From Roseateles koreensis (lineage in GTDB: Bacteria > Pseudomonadota > Gammaproteobacteria > Burkholderiales > Burkholderiaceae_C), in contig NZ_JAQQXS010000008.1 in the NCBI RefSeq assembly GCF_028595305.1, positions 62,001 through 126,000 on the forward strand: DNA of 64,000 nt, in the 5' to 3' direction. Positions 20,355 to 28,619 of the stretch are shown piece after piece; the stretch's first letter is position 1, and every line of letters begins with the position of its first letter. Below the pieces are notes generated by a model. It made no database searches, was not told the DNA's origin, and saw nothing but the letters and a program-made list of their open reading frames with translations. The translations under genes were made by a program, and so were the position numbers.

Positions 20355-22052
20355 ATGCTGTTGCGTATTCAAGATCTAAAAGTCGCCTTCCGCATGGGTC
20401 GCCATAACGGCGAAATGCAGCGCACGCTCGCCGTCAAGGGCGTGAGCTTTGATGTGCCGGAAAATTCGACGGTCGCCCTGGTGGGTGAATCAGGCTCGGG
20501 CAAGAGCGTGACCGCCATGTCCATCCTCAATCTGCTGCCCGAGAATGCCGAGCGCAGTGGCCGGATCGAGTTCCAGGGGCGTGACCTGCTGCAGACCAGC
20601 CTGCGCGATCTGCAAGCCATTCGCGGGCGTGAGATTGCCTGCGTGTTTCAAGACCCCATGAGTTCGCTCAACCCGGTGTTTACCGTGGCGGATCAGATCA
20701 TGGAGCCGTTGATCAAGCACATGGGCATGAGCCGCCGCCAGGCGCTGGTGCGTGCCGAGGAGTTGCTGAACGAGGTGGGCATTCCCGACCCCAAGCGGAG
20801 GCTGAAGGCTTATCCGCATGAGATGTCGGGTGGCCAGCAGCAGCGCGTGATGATTGCGGTGGCGCTGGCCTGCAGCCCGAAGTTGCTCATCGCCGACGAG
20901 CCGACCACCGCGTTGGACGTGACCATCCAGCGCCAGGTGATGGACTTGATGGCGCGGCTGAAGGAGTCGCACAAGATGAGCCTGTTGTTCATCTCGCACG
21001 ACTTGGGTGTGGTGGGTGAGATTTCCGACCAGGTGGTGGTGATGCGCCACGGCGAAATCCGTGAGAAGGCTCCGGTGGCGAAAATCTTCAAGAACCCCCA
21101 AGACCGCTATACCAAGGCCTTGTTGGCATGCCGCCCTTCCCTGACCGAGAACCCCGACCGCCTGATGGTGATCGACGATCACATGGCGGGCCGTGAGTCG
21201 CAAGCGCATGTGAATCGCAAAGACCCCGCAGCACCGGTGATTCTGGAAGTTCGGGGCCTGAAGAAAAGCTTTTTCTTCAAGAAGGGCCTGTTCGGCCAGC
21301 AAGAGTTTGTGGCGGTCAAAGACGTCAACTTCAAGCTCCGCAAGGGCTACACCTTGGGTGTGGTGGGTGAGTCGGGCTCGGGCAAGACCACCATGGGCCT
21401 GACCCTGCTGCGCCTGCACGAGCCTACGGGGGGCGAGGTGCTGTTTGAGGGCCAGGACTTGCTCAAGATGAGCGGCCCCGATTGGCAGAAGATGCGCCGC
21501 CGCATCCAGGTCGTGTTCCAGAACCCCTACGCCTCGCTGAACCCGCGCTTCACCATTGCCCAGACCCTGGTCGAGCCGATGGAGATTCACGGCATTGGCC
21601 AAGACCACGCCGACCGCCTGGCGCGTGCCAGCGCCCTACTGACCAAAGTGGGGCTGGATGACACAGTGCTGGGCAAGTACCCGCATGAGTTCTCGGGCGG
21701 CCAGCGCCAGCGCATTGCCATCGCGCGCTGCCTGACGCTCAACCCCGAGGTGTTGGTGCTGGACGAGTCGGTGTCGGCGCTGGACGTGTCGGTGCAGGCC
21801 CAGGTGCTCAATCTGCTGAAGGATTTGCAGGACGAGTTCGGCCTGTCCTACATCTTCATCAGCCACGATCTGGCGGTGGTGAAATTCATCTCCGACGAGG
21901 TGCTGGTGATGCAGAACGGCGATGTGGTGGAGCAAAACGAAACCCAGGCCTTGTTGAAACAACCGCGTCAGGACTACACCCGACGCCTTCTGGGTGCCGT
22001 GCCGCGGGGGTATCAAGCACCCGCTGACGAGGCTGTGGCCTTGGTTTCATAG
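20355..22052 (+). CDS. Fused double ATP-binding subunit of a peptide-type ABC importer
   Basis: A 565-residue protein carrying two complete ABC ATPase domains, as in YejF/DdpDF-type fusions. Domain 1 has Walker A GESGSGKS (44-51), signature SGGQQQR (about 158) and Walker B LLIADEPTT (about 177). Domain 2 has GESGSGKTT (about 338), SGGQRQR (about 447) and VLVLDESVS (about 467). Both retain the Q-loop (VFQDPMSSLNP, VFQNPYASLNP) and the oligopeptide-family C-terminal tail after each domain. It powers import through the two preceding permeases. Confidence 0.95.
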   Translation: MLLRIQDLKVAFRMGRHNGEMQRTLAVKGVSFDVPENSTVALVGESGSGKSVTAMSILNLLPENAERSGRIEFQGRDLLQTSLRDLQAIRGREIACVFQDPMSSLNPVFTVADQIMEPLIKHMGMSRRQALVRAEELLNEVGIPDPKRRLKAYPHEMSGGQQQRVMIAVALACSPKLLIADEPTTALDVTIQRQVMDLMARLKESHKMSLLFISHDLGVVGEISDQVVVMRHGEIREKAPVAKIFKNPQDRYTKALLACRPSLTENPDRLMVIDDHMAGRESQAHVNRKDPAAPVILEVRGLKKSFFFKKGLFGQQEFVAVKDVNFKLRKGYTLGVVGESGSGKTTMGLTLLRLHEPTGGEVLFEGQDLLKMSGPDWQKMRRRIQVVFQNPYASLNPRFTIAQTLVEPMEIHGIGQDHADRLARASALLTKVGLDDTVLGKYPHEFSGGQRQRIAIARCLTLNPEVLVLDESVSALDVSVQAQVLNLLKDLQDEFGLSYIFISHDLAVVKFISDEVLVMQNGDVVEQNETQALLKQPRQDYTRRLLGAVPRGYQAPADEAVALVS

Positions 22053-22276
22053 CGAGAGCTAGCTTTACGGCACGTTTGCGGCCCCGCCGTCCTTGCTGCC
22101 GCCTTGGCCTACGATCGCACGATGCAATCCGGAAATTTTGCACATCCCTGCGTGCAACAGTGTTCAAGCTGATGGATTTGTTGCCGATAGACCGACGAAT
22201 GACCATGGTTTTCAGCGCACCCACTTTCAGGCTGGGGCACCCCGGAGCGTTGAGCCCTGCGGGGGGCCGTTTGGTC

Positions 22277-24394
22277 ATGCGCGGATGGTCAGTGGAATTC
22301 GGGCGTTGGGCTCGATGCAGGCTGCCGGGAGGGATGGGATCGCTGTTGTTGCTAACGCTGTTCCTGTGCGCAGGCTGTGGGCCGCAGCCAGGCGGGGGGA
22401 GTCCCCCCGTGGAGCCCCCCGGCGCGGCCACTGCTCAAGTTGAAGTACGCGATGAGTCGGTGTTGCGGGATCTGGAAGCCATCGAACGCAGGGGTGACAG
22501 CGGCGATCTCGCCAAAAGAGAACAAGCCTTGCGCGAGTTGCAGGCGCGCGCTGCGCCGGGCAGCTGGGAGCGCTTGCATATCCTGACTTTGCGCGGCGAG
22601 ATTGCGGTGGCACTGGAAGATTCGTCGCTGAACGATCAAGTCATGGACGAGTTACTGGCTTGGCCGGAAGGCTCCAAGCAGGCCATCAGTCAATTTGCCC
22701 AGGCCTACCTCAGCGCACAAGCCCTGGCCAAAAAGGGCAGCCGGCGGGCGGCCATTCAGGCCATGTCGGGCTTGCCGGCTTTGCTGGAGGGCCCCACGCC
22801 CAAGCCCTTGCTGTTGCGCTTCTATCGGTTCTGGGCCACGCAGAAGTCCGATTTTGGCGACGTGGATGGCGCCATCGCTGCCAATCTCCAGGCCTTGAAG
22901 TTGACCGATCAAATCGGACAACCCTGGCGCCGTGCCCTGTGTCTGGGGGCACTGTCCTATGTTTATGTGCGGGCCCAGCAACCGGAGCGGGCCCAGGAGG
23001 CGGCGGACGAGGCCTTGAAAGAGGCCATGAAGAGCCCAGATCCAATGACGCTGTTTGCCGTCAACAATGCCCGGGCGATTATTTTCGGTGAGTTGAATCA
23101 ACCCGAGCAGGCCCGCGAAGCCTCCGATCTGACGGTCGGTTATGCCCGGGCCTTGGGCTCCACCAAACTGCTGGCGCTGGCCTTGGCCAATAGCGCTGAC
23201 CTTTTGTTGCGCAATGGTTTGTATGCCCAGGCCCTGGCGATTTCGCAGGAATCGCTGCCCCTGGCTTTGTCCAGCAAAGACGACAGCGCGGAGTCTGTGG
23301 CGCGCGCCAATATCGGGCTCGCCAAAATCGCCATGAAGCGGGTTGAAGAAGGCAAGCGCGAGGTGTTGCAGGTGATCGCTCAGGATGAGCGCATGGGCAA
23401 TGTGGGTGAAGTCGCGGCGGGTTGGCTGGAACTGGGGACCTATCTGGAGCGGGCTGGTGACATCTCTGGCGCGATCCATGCCTATCACCAGCATCGGCGT
23501 TGGGCCGACGAGGCTTTGCGCGCGGAGACGCGGCGGGCGATTCTCGGCGCGCAGGCGCTCTACGACGATGAGCGCCGCGCGCGCGAGCACGACTTGCTGA
23601 GCCGCGACAACAGCCTCAAGGCCGAGCAGTTGCGTGCCCGTGACCTGCAGATCAAATTGTGGGCAGCGGTGGGCGGCTGCGTGGTGGCGTCGTCCGTTTT
23701 GCTGGGTTTGGCGTATCAGCGCATTCGCAAGACCAACAAGGCGCTGGCGCAAAGCAATGCCGCGCTGAAGGTGCAAAGCGAGCGCGACCCGCTCACCGGC
23801 CTGGCCAACCGCCGACACTTCCAGGCGGTCATCAAGTCGGCGGGGGCGTCAGAATTCAATGGCACCTTGTTCCTGATCGACATCGATCACTTCAAGCGCG
23901 TCAACGACCAGTTCGGCCATGCGGCTGGCGACGCTGTGCTGATCGAAGTGGCTCGCCGTCTGAAACAGGCGTTACGGGACGCCGATCTGGTGGTCCGCTG
24001 GGGGGGCGAGGAGTTTCTCATCGTGGTGTCATCTCACGACGCGGCCGATGCCCGGCAACTCGCCCAGCGGCTGCTGGACCAGATCGCCATCGTGCCCGTC
24101 AGGCATGGTCGGGAAGCGATCCCGGTGACGGCTTCGATCGGCTTTGCCCGCTTTCCTGTCTTGCCACATGGGTGGATGCCAACTTGGGAGCGCGCCATCG
24201 ATCTGGTCGACACCGCCATGTACATGGCCAAGGCGCATGGCCGCAACAAGGCCTTCGGGATTGACAGCATCGAGGCACGCGACGAGCCGGAGCTTCAGGC
24301 TGTGGCCGCTGAAATGGAGGCCGCATGGCAGGCCGGCCGGGTCCATTTACAGACCTTGCAGGGGCCGACCCCGCCGCAGGGGCTTGCCGCATGA
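22277..24394 (+). CDS. Membrane-anchored diguanylate cyclase with TPR-like sensor region
   Basis: A protein of about 705 residues with an N-terminal export signal (hydrophobic GSLLLLTLFLCAGC, which could be a lipobox), a periplasmic helical-repeat (TPR-like) region, one membrane segment (WAAVGGCVVASSVLLGLAYQ), and a C-terminal GGDEF domain. Active-site motif GGEEF is at 576-580, preceded by ERDPLTGLANRRHF and an RDAD inhibitory (I) site five residues upstream, so it should make c-di-GMP under product inhibition. The start is uncertain: ATGs at 22199, 22205, 22277 and 22334 are in frame. It overlaps the next, related gene by ATGA. Confidence 0.85.
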   Translation: MRGWSVEFGRWARCRLPGGMGSLLLLTLFLCAGCGPQPGGGSPPVEPPGAATAQVEVRDESVLRDLEAIERRGDSGDLAKREQALRELQARAAPGSWERLHILTLRGEIAVALEDSSLNDQVMDELLAWPEGSKQAISQFAQAYLSAQALAKKGSRRAAIQAMSGLPALLEGPTPKPLLLRFYRFWATQKSDFGDVDGAIAANLQALKLTDQIGQPWRRALCLGALSYVYVRAQQPERAQEAADEALKEAMKSPDPMTLFAVNNARAIIFGELNQPEQAREASDLTVGYARALGSTKLLALALANSADLLLRNGLYAQALAISQESLPLALSSKDDSAESVARANIGLAKIAMKRVEEGKREVLQVIAQDERMGNVGEVAAGWLELGTYLERAGDISGAIHAYHQHRRWADEALRAETRRAILGAQALYDDERRAREHDLLSRDNSLKAEQLRARDLQIKLWAAVGGCVVASSVLLGLAYQRIRKTNKALAQSNAALKVQSERDPLTGLANRRHFQAVIKSAGASEFNGTLFLIDIDHFKRVNDQFGHAAGDAVLIEVARRLKQALRDADLVVRWGGEEFLIVVSSHDAADARQLAQRLLDQIAIVPVRHGREAIPVTASIGFARFPVLPHGWMPTWERAIDLVDTAMYMAKAHGRNKAFGIDSIEARDEPELQAVAAEMEAAWQAGRVHLQTLQGPTPPQGLAA

Positions 24395-26460
24395 AGTGGC
24401 TTTGCACCCTTGCGCTGGCGTGGTCCGGGCTGTGCGGGCCAACCGCGGCTGCGGCGACGGCATCTGCAGCCCCCGCCGCCTCGGTGGCTGGCGCGTCGCA
24501 GCCCCTGGCGCTTGAACGTGTGCCGGACCCTGCGCTGGACAGCAAGTTGAACGCCTTGCTGTGGCGCGCCTTCGATCGCCCGGACGACGCCTTGAAGAGC
24601 CTGCGGCAGTTGCAGCGGGAGTCTTCCTCCGTCAGCCAGGCTTGGCAGTTGCAGCTCGCCGAGGCGCGGATTGCCGTGCGTGCGGGCGACTTTGCGCACG
24701 CCCGGGCTTTGGCGGATGCACTGTCGGGTACCCCAGAGTTGGCTGGCCATGTGGCTGTGTTGCGGGCCGAGTTGGCCGATCGCCAGAACGAACTCGCGGC
24801 TGCGGAGCGTGAGTCGGGCCTCGCCATCCAGATTTTGTCTCAGCATTGCGACAAAAATGATCCGGGTGTGGGCATGGTCCGTGGTTGCGATTTTCGGGCG
24901 CTTTGGTCGGCGCTGCGAACGCTGACGCGACTGCAAGCCATCCAGGGGCTGGACCCGCTGGTGGAGGCCAACGAGCGCTGGGCCCTGGCCCTGGCCGAGG
25001 CTGGAAAAGACTCCTTGTTGAGCGCCATCTCCATGGCCCAGCTCTCACGCGTAAGCGATCGCCAGCAACAACCCGAGGCGGCGCGCCGCTGGATGGTGCA
25101 GGCCTTGCAAACGGCGCAAGGCGATGCCCTGGCCATGGCCTATGTGAAGAATTCTGAAAGCGTGCTGGCGGGCCGGCGAGGTGATGTGCCGGGGCAGCTC
25201 AAAATCCTGGAAGACGGCCGGGAGTTCGCCACGCAGGCTGACGCAGTCTGGGTGTTGGCGCTCAACCGAACCTTTCTCTCCAACCTCTACCTGCACAACG
25301 GCAAACCCGATCTGGTTGTTGCTGCCGCCTTGGAAGCCTTGCCGGTGGTGCTGAACAAGAAGGACTTTTATACCGAACGCATCCTGCGGCACAACCTGTC
25401 CGTGGCCTACATTTTGCGGCACGAGTACGCCAAGGCCCGGCAAGAAATGGCCCGGGTGGACGCCCTGCGCGAAGGGCTGCCGGATCAAAGCATGCGCATG
25501 GGCGAACTGCGCGAATTGAGTGAGGCCTGGGAGAAGGTGGGCCAAGCCAAAGAGGCGATTCAGCTCTATCACGCGGAGCGGGCGCTCAACGCGCAGGTGC
25601 ATGCGGGCAACCGGGAGGCTTCCCTCAAACAGCTGCAAGTCAAGTACGACAGCGAGCGCAAGCAGCGTGAGCTGGACTTGCTGACGCGGGACAACCGCCT
25701 TAAAGACCGGCAACTGAGCAATCGCCAATTGATGACGGAGGTGGGCCTGGCGGTGGCCGCCTTGTTGGTGTTGTCGCTGCTGCTTACCGCCGTGATGGTC
25801 CGCCGGGTTCGCGCTGCCAACAAGCGTCTGAAAGCCAACGAGGCCTTGCTGCGCGCCCAGAGCGAGCGTGACCCGCTGACCGATCTGGCCAATCGGCGTC
25901 ATTTTCTGGGCGTGATGGAGCTGCAGGCGCAGGCCTATTTCACAGGTGCGCTGTTGATGATCGACATCGACCATTTCAAGCGGGTGAATGACCAGCACGG
26001 GCATGCCGCTGGCGATGTGGTCATTTGCGAAGTGGCCCGCCGCATCAGTCAGACGGTGCGCCAGAACGACCTGGTGGTGCGTTGGGGTGGCGAAGAATTT
26101 CTGGTGTTTGCCGCTGAAGTCTCGCAGGAGCAGCTCACGCAGCTGGCCCAGCGCATCTTGCATGCCATCGGGGGCCAGCCGGTGATCGCGGAAGACGGCC
26201 CGCTGCGTGTGACCGCGTCCATCGGGTTTGCGCACTTCCCCTTGCCGCCTGCCCGTTTGAACGTGCGCTGGGAGCAGGCGGTCAACTGGGCCGACATGGC
26301 GCTGTATTCCGCCAAGGCCAAAGGCCGTAACTGCGCCGTGGGCATCGCCACCGTCAATGCGCAAGACACCCATGCGCTCCTGCAGATCGAAGCCGACTTC
26401 GACGCGGCTTGCTCCGCCGACCGGGTTCGTCTATTCGAAGTGGCAGGCCCTGTCGTCTGA
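24391..26460 (+). CDS. Membrane-anchored diguanylate cyclase with TPR-like sensor region, second copy
   Basis: A 689-residue paralog of the preceding gene. A signal peptide (MKWLCTLALAWSGLCG, Ala-rich cleavage region) is followed by a long helical periplasmic region with TPR-like repeats, a coiled-coil stretch (REASLKQLQVKYDSERKQRE), one membrane segment (VGLAVAALLVLSLLLTAVMV) and a GGDEF domain with GGEEF at 566-570 and I-site RQND. The start overlaps the upstream stop (ATGA). The side-by-side pair probably arose by duplication; conservation is highest in GGDEF and lower in the sensor part. Confidence 0.9.
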   Translation: MKWLCTLALAWSGLCGPTAAAATASAAPAASVAGASQPLALERVPDPALDSKLNALLWRAFDRPDDALKSLRQLQRESSSVSQAWQLQLAEARIAVRAGDFAHARALADALSGTPELAGHVAVLRAELADRQNELAAAERESGLAIQILSQHCDKNDPGVGMVRGCDFRALWSALRTLTRLQAIQGLDPLVEANERWALALAEAGKDSLLSAISMAQLSRVSDRQQQPEAARRWMVQALQTAQGDALAMAYVKNSESVLAGRRGDVPGQLKILEDGREFATQADAVWVLALNRTFLSNLYLHNGKPDLVVAAALEALPVVLNKKDFYTERILRHNLSVAYILRHEYAKARQEMARVDALREGLPDQSMRMGELRELSEAWEKVGQAKEAIQLYHAERALNAQVHAGNREASLKQLQVKYDSERKQRELDLLTRDNRLKDRQLSNRQLMTEVGLAVAALLVLSLLLTAVMVRRVRAANKRLKANEALLRAQSERDPLTDLANRRHFLGVMELQAQAYFTGALLMIDIDHFKRVNDQHGHAAGDVVICEVARRISQTVRQNDLVVRWGGEEFLVFAAEVSQEQLTQLAQRILHAIGGQPVIAEDGPLRVTASIGFAHFPLPPARLNVRWEQAVNWADMALYSAKAKGRNCAVGIATVNAQDTHALLQIEADFDAACSADRVRLFEVAGPVV

Positions 26461-26519
26461 TGTGCAAGCCCAGCGGGGACCGGTGCTGAGAAGCATCGAC
26501 AAGTGTCGACAATAGGCAT

Positions 26520-28208
26520 ATGAAATTCGATGCCCTGCGCCACGCGATGTGGCAGCGCCTGACACAGTCACCCCACCTGCGGGCTGACCTGCTGGCGGCG
26601 TTCGTGGTCAGCGTGCTGCTGATTCCGCAAAGCCTGGCCTACGCCATGTTGGCGGGCTTGTCACCCCAGGTGGGCCTGTATGCCAGCTTGCTGCCCTTGT
26701 TGGCCTATGCCGCGCTGGGCAGCAGCCCGGTGCTGGCTGTTGGGCCGGTGGCGGTGCTGGCGCTGATGATCGCGCAGACCCTGGGCGGCTTGCCGCCCGG
26801 CATCGGCGCCGAAGCCGGTGCCTTGGTGCTGGCGGCCGAAATGGGCCTGATTCTGCTGCTGGCCGCGGCGCTTCGGCTGCACGCTTTGGCCGCGTTGCTG
26901 TCGGTGCCGGTGCTGCAGGGCTTCGAGATAGGCGCCACCCTGAGCATCGCCTTGAGCCAGCTGCCGGTGCTGGTGGGCTCGCAGGTGCAAGGGGTTGAGT
27001 TGGGTACCTTGGTTCAAGAGACTTGGCGCCACGGCCTCAGCTGGCATACGGCGACACTGGTCTTTGGTGCGGGTGCATGCGGGTTGTTGTTGCTGTCGCG
27101 GCGTTTGTTGCCCCCGACGCTGGCGCGGCTGGCCCCGCTCATCGTTTTGTTGGGCGCCGTGTTGCTGTCCTGGCTGTTGAACGCCGGCAATTTGGGCATC
27201 AAGCTGCTCGGGAGCTTGCCCCAGATGCAGCTACGTTTCACGTTGCCCTTGCTGAACCCGTCGGTGTGGCTGGCCTTGTTGCCGAATGCCCTGCTGCTCG
27301 CGCTCATGGCCTATGTGAGCAGCTTGGTGGTGGCGGAGTCCCTGGCCCGCAAGCGCGGTGAGCGGGTCAATGAGGCGGCGGAACTGTGCGGTCTGGGCCT
27401 CGCCAATTGGGTGTCGGCCTTTAGCGGCGGCATGCCGGTGGCCGGCAGTTTTTCGCGCAGCGTGTTGCTGCACGACGCCGGCAGCCGCACTCGTTTGAGC
27501 GGCGCCGTGGTGGCCTTGTTCATGTACCTGGCCATGTTGCTGCTGGCAGCGCCGCTGGCCTGGTTGCCCAAGTCGGTGCTGTCGGCGACGATTTTGGTGG
27601 CGGTGCTGTCAGGGCTGCGGCTGTCGCATTTCACCGAGGCCTGGGCGTACTCCCGGCGTGAGGCCTTGTTGATGGGGTTGGTGATGGTGACTGTGCTGTG
27701 CGTGAATCTCGCACTCGGCTTGGGGCTGGGCGTGCTGGGCTCCATCGCGTTGCTGCTGCAGCGCAGCGCGCGCCCGCATGTGGCCTTGCTGGGGCGCGTA
27801 CCCGGCACCGAGCATTACCGCAACGTCGACCGCCATGCGGTGGAATTGCAGGCCGATGTGCTGGGTCTGCGCATCGACGAAAGCCTGCTCTTCACCAATG
27901 CGCGCACCCTGAGCGACGTGGTGCAGGGCTTTCTTGTTGTGCAGCCCCAGGCGCGCCGTGTCTTGCTGATGATGTCGCCAGTCAATAGCATCGATTTCAG
28001 CGGTCTGGAGGCCTTGAAAGACTTGCATGATGCGCTCAAGGTCCAGGGCCTGCGCCTGGACCTCTCCGAGGTGAAGGGCCCGGTTCTTGACCGCCTGCGC
28101 GCTGGCCACTGGGAGCGTTGGTTTGAAGGCCAGCTGTTCTTGAGCTACCACCAAGGCATCACCGCTGGGGAGCGGCCTTTGCGGGATGACCCGGTGCCGG
28201 TGATTTAG
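26520..28208 (+). CDS. SulP family anion transporter with STAS domain
   Basis: A 562-residue inner-membrane protein of the SLC26/SulP family, which carries sulfate, bicarbonate, dicarboxylates or other anions. The N-terminal family signature LLIPQSLAYAMLAGLSPQVG and the repeat LGSSPVLAVGPVAV are clear, with about 11-12 hydrophobic segments to about residue 410. The C-terminal cytoplasmic STAS domain (about 435-545) includes SPVNSIDFSGLEALKDLH. No carbonic anhydrase gene or other clue to the substrate is adjacent. It follows the GGDEF pair by 59 bp, possibly on the same transcript. Confidence 0.92.
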   Translation: MKFDALRHAMWQRLTQSPHLRADLLAAFVVSVLLIPQSLAYAMLAGLSPQVGLYASLLPLLAYAALGSSPVLAVGPVAVLALMIAQTLGGLPPGIGAEAGALVLAAEMGLILLLAAALRLHALAALLSVPVLQGFEIGATLSIALSQLPVLVGSQVQGVELGTLVQETWRHGLSWHTATLVFGAGACGLLLLSRRLLPPTLARLAPLIVLLGAVLLSWLLNAGNLGIKLLGSLPQMQLRFTLPLLNPSVWLALLPNALLLALMAYVSSLVVAESLARKRGERVNEAAELCGLGLANWVSAFSGGMPVAGSFSRSVLLHDAGSRTRLSGAVVALFMYLAMLLLAAPLAWLPKSVLSATILVAVLSGLRLSHFTEAWAYSRREALLMGLVMVTVLCVNLALGLGLGVLGSIALLLQRSARPHVALLGRVPGTEHYRNVDRHAVELQADVLGLRIDESLLFTNARTLSDVVQGFLVVQPQARRVLLMMSPVNSIDFSGLEALKDLHDALKVQGLRLDLSEVKGPVLDRLRAGHWERWFEGQLFLSYHQGITAGERPLRDDPVPVI

Positions 28209-28223
28209 AACTTCCTGATTTGA

Positions 28224-28619
28224 AGCGAAGTGAAGCTTGGATCACCCGATGAGTTTGCCCAGCAAGCCATAAACAACGAACGCTTTGAACTACTGGGGCA
28301 ATTTGTATATGACAAGGAAACTGATTTGAGTTGGACCCGATGCAGCGTGGGACAAAGATGGGTTCAACCCAATTGATGCATCGGGACGCCCAAAGGATTC
28401 ATTTTCTCGCAGGCGCAGTTCAAATCAAACAATGAATGGCGAGTTCTATCTAAATCGGAAATTAGGACGCTAATCAACGAGAAAAGAAGTTCATTAAATT
28501 TTGATCTCGATGTCCTTCCAGGCATGGATAAAGAACAACTCCTTTACTGGACAAATGATCAGACCAATAGCACGAGCACTGATCAGAAGGTGATCAATAA
28601 GTTATTTTTTGGGCGTGAC
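28224..28619 (+). pseudogene. Broken DUF1566 (Lcl C-terminal-like) gene with in-frame TGA
   Basis: One reading frame carries a DUF1566-type domain: VYDKETDLSWTRCSVGQRW, then an in-frame TGA at 28374-28376, then CIGTPKGFIFSQAQFKSNNE followed by WRVLSKSEIRTLI and LLYWTNDQ. Family members have a (T/D)-x-L-x-W-x-RC-x-x-G-Q-x-W motif, a nearby cysteine, and WR-(V/L)-P-x-x-x-E-(L/I)-x-x-L. The N-terminal part is missing (stop at 28221) and the C-terminal end runs into the kef gene. The DNA is clearly more AT-rich than its surroundings, suggesting acquisition and decay. Function was probably cell-surface; now presumably dead. Confidence 0.6.
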
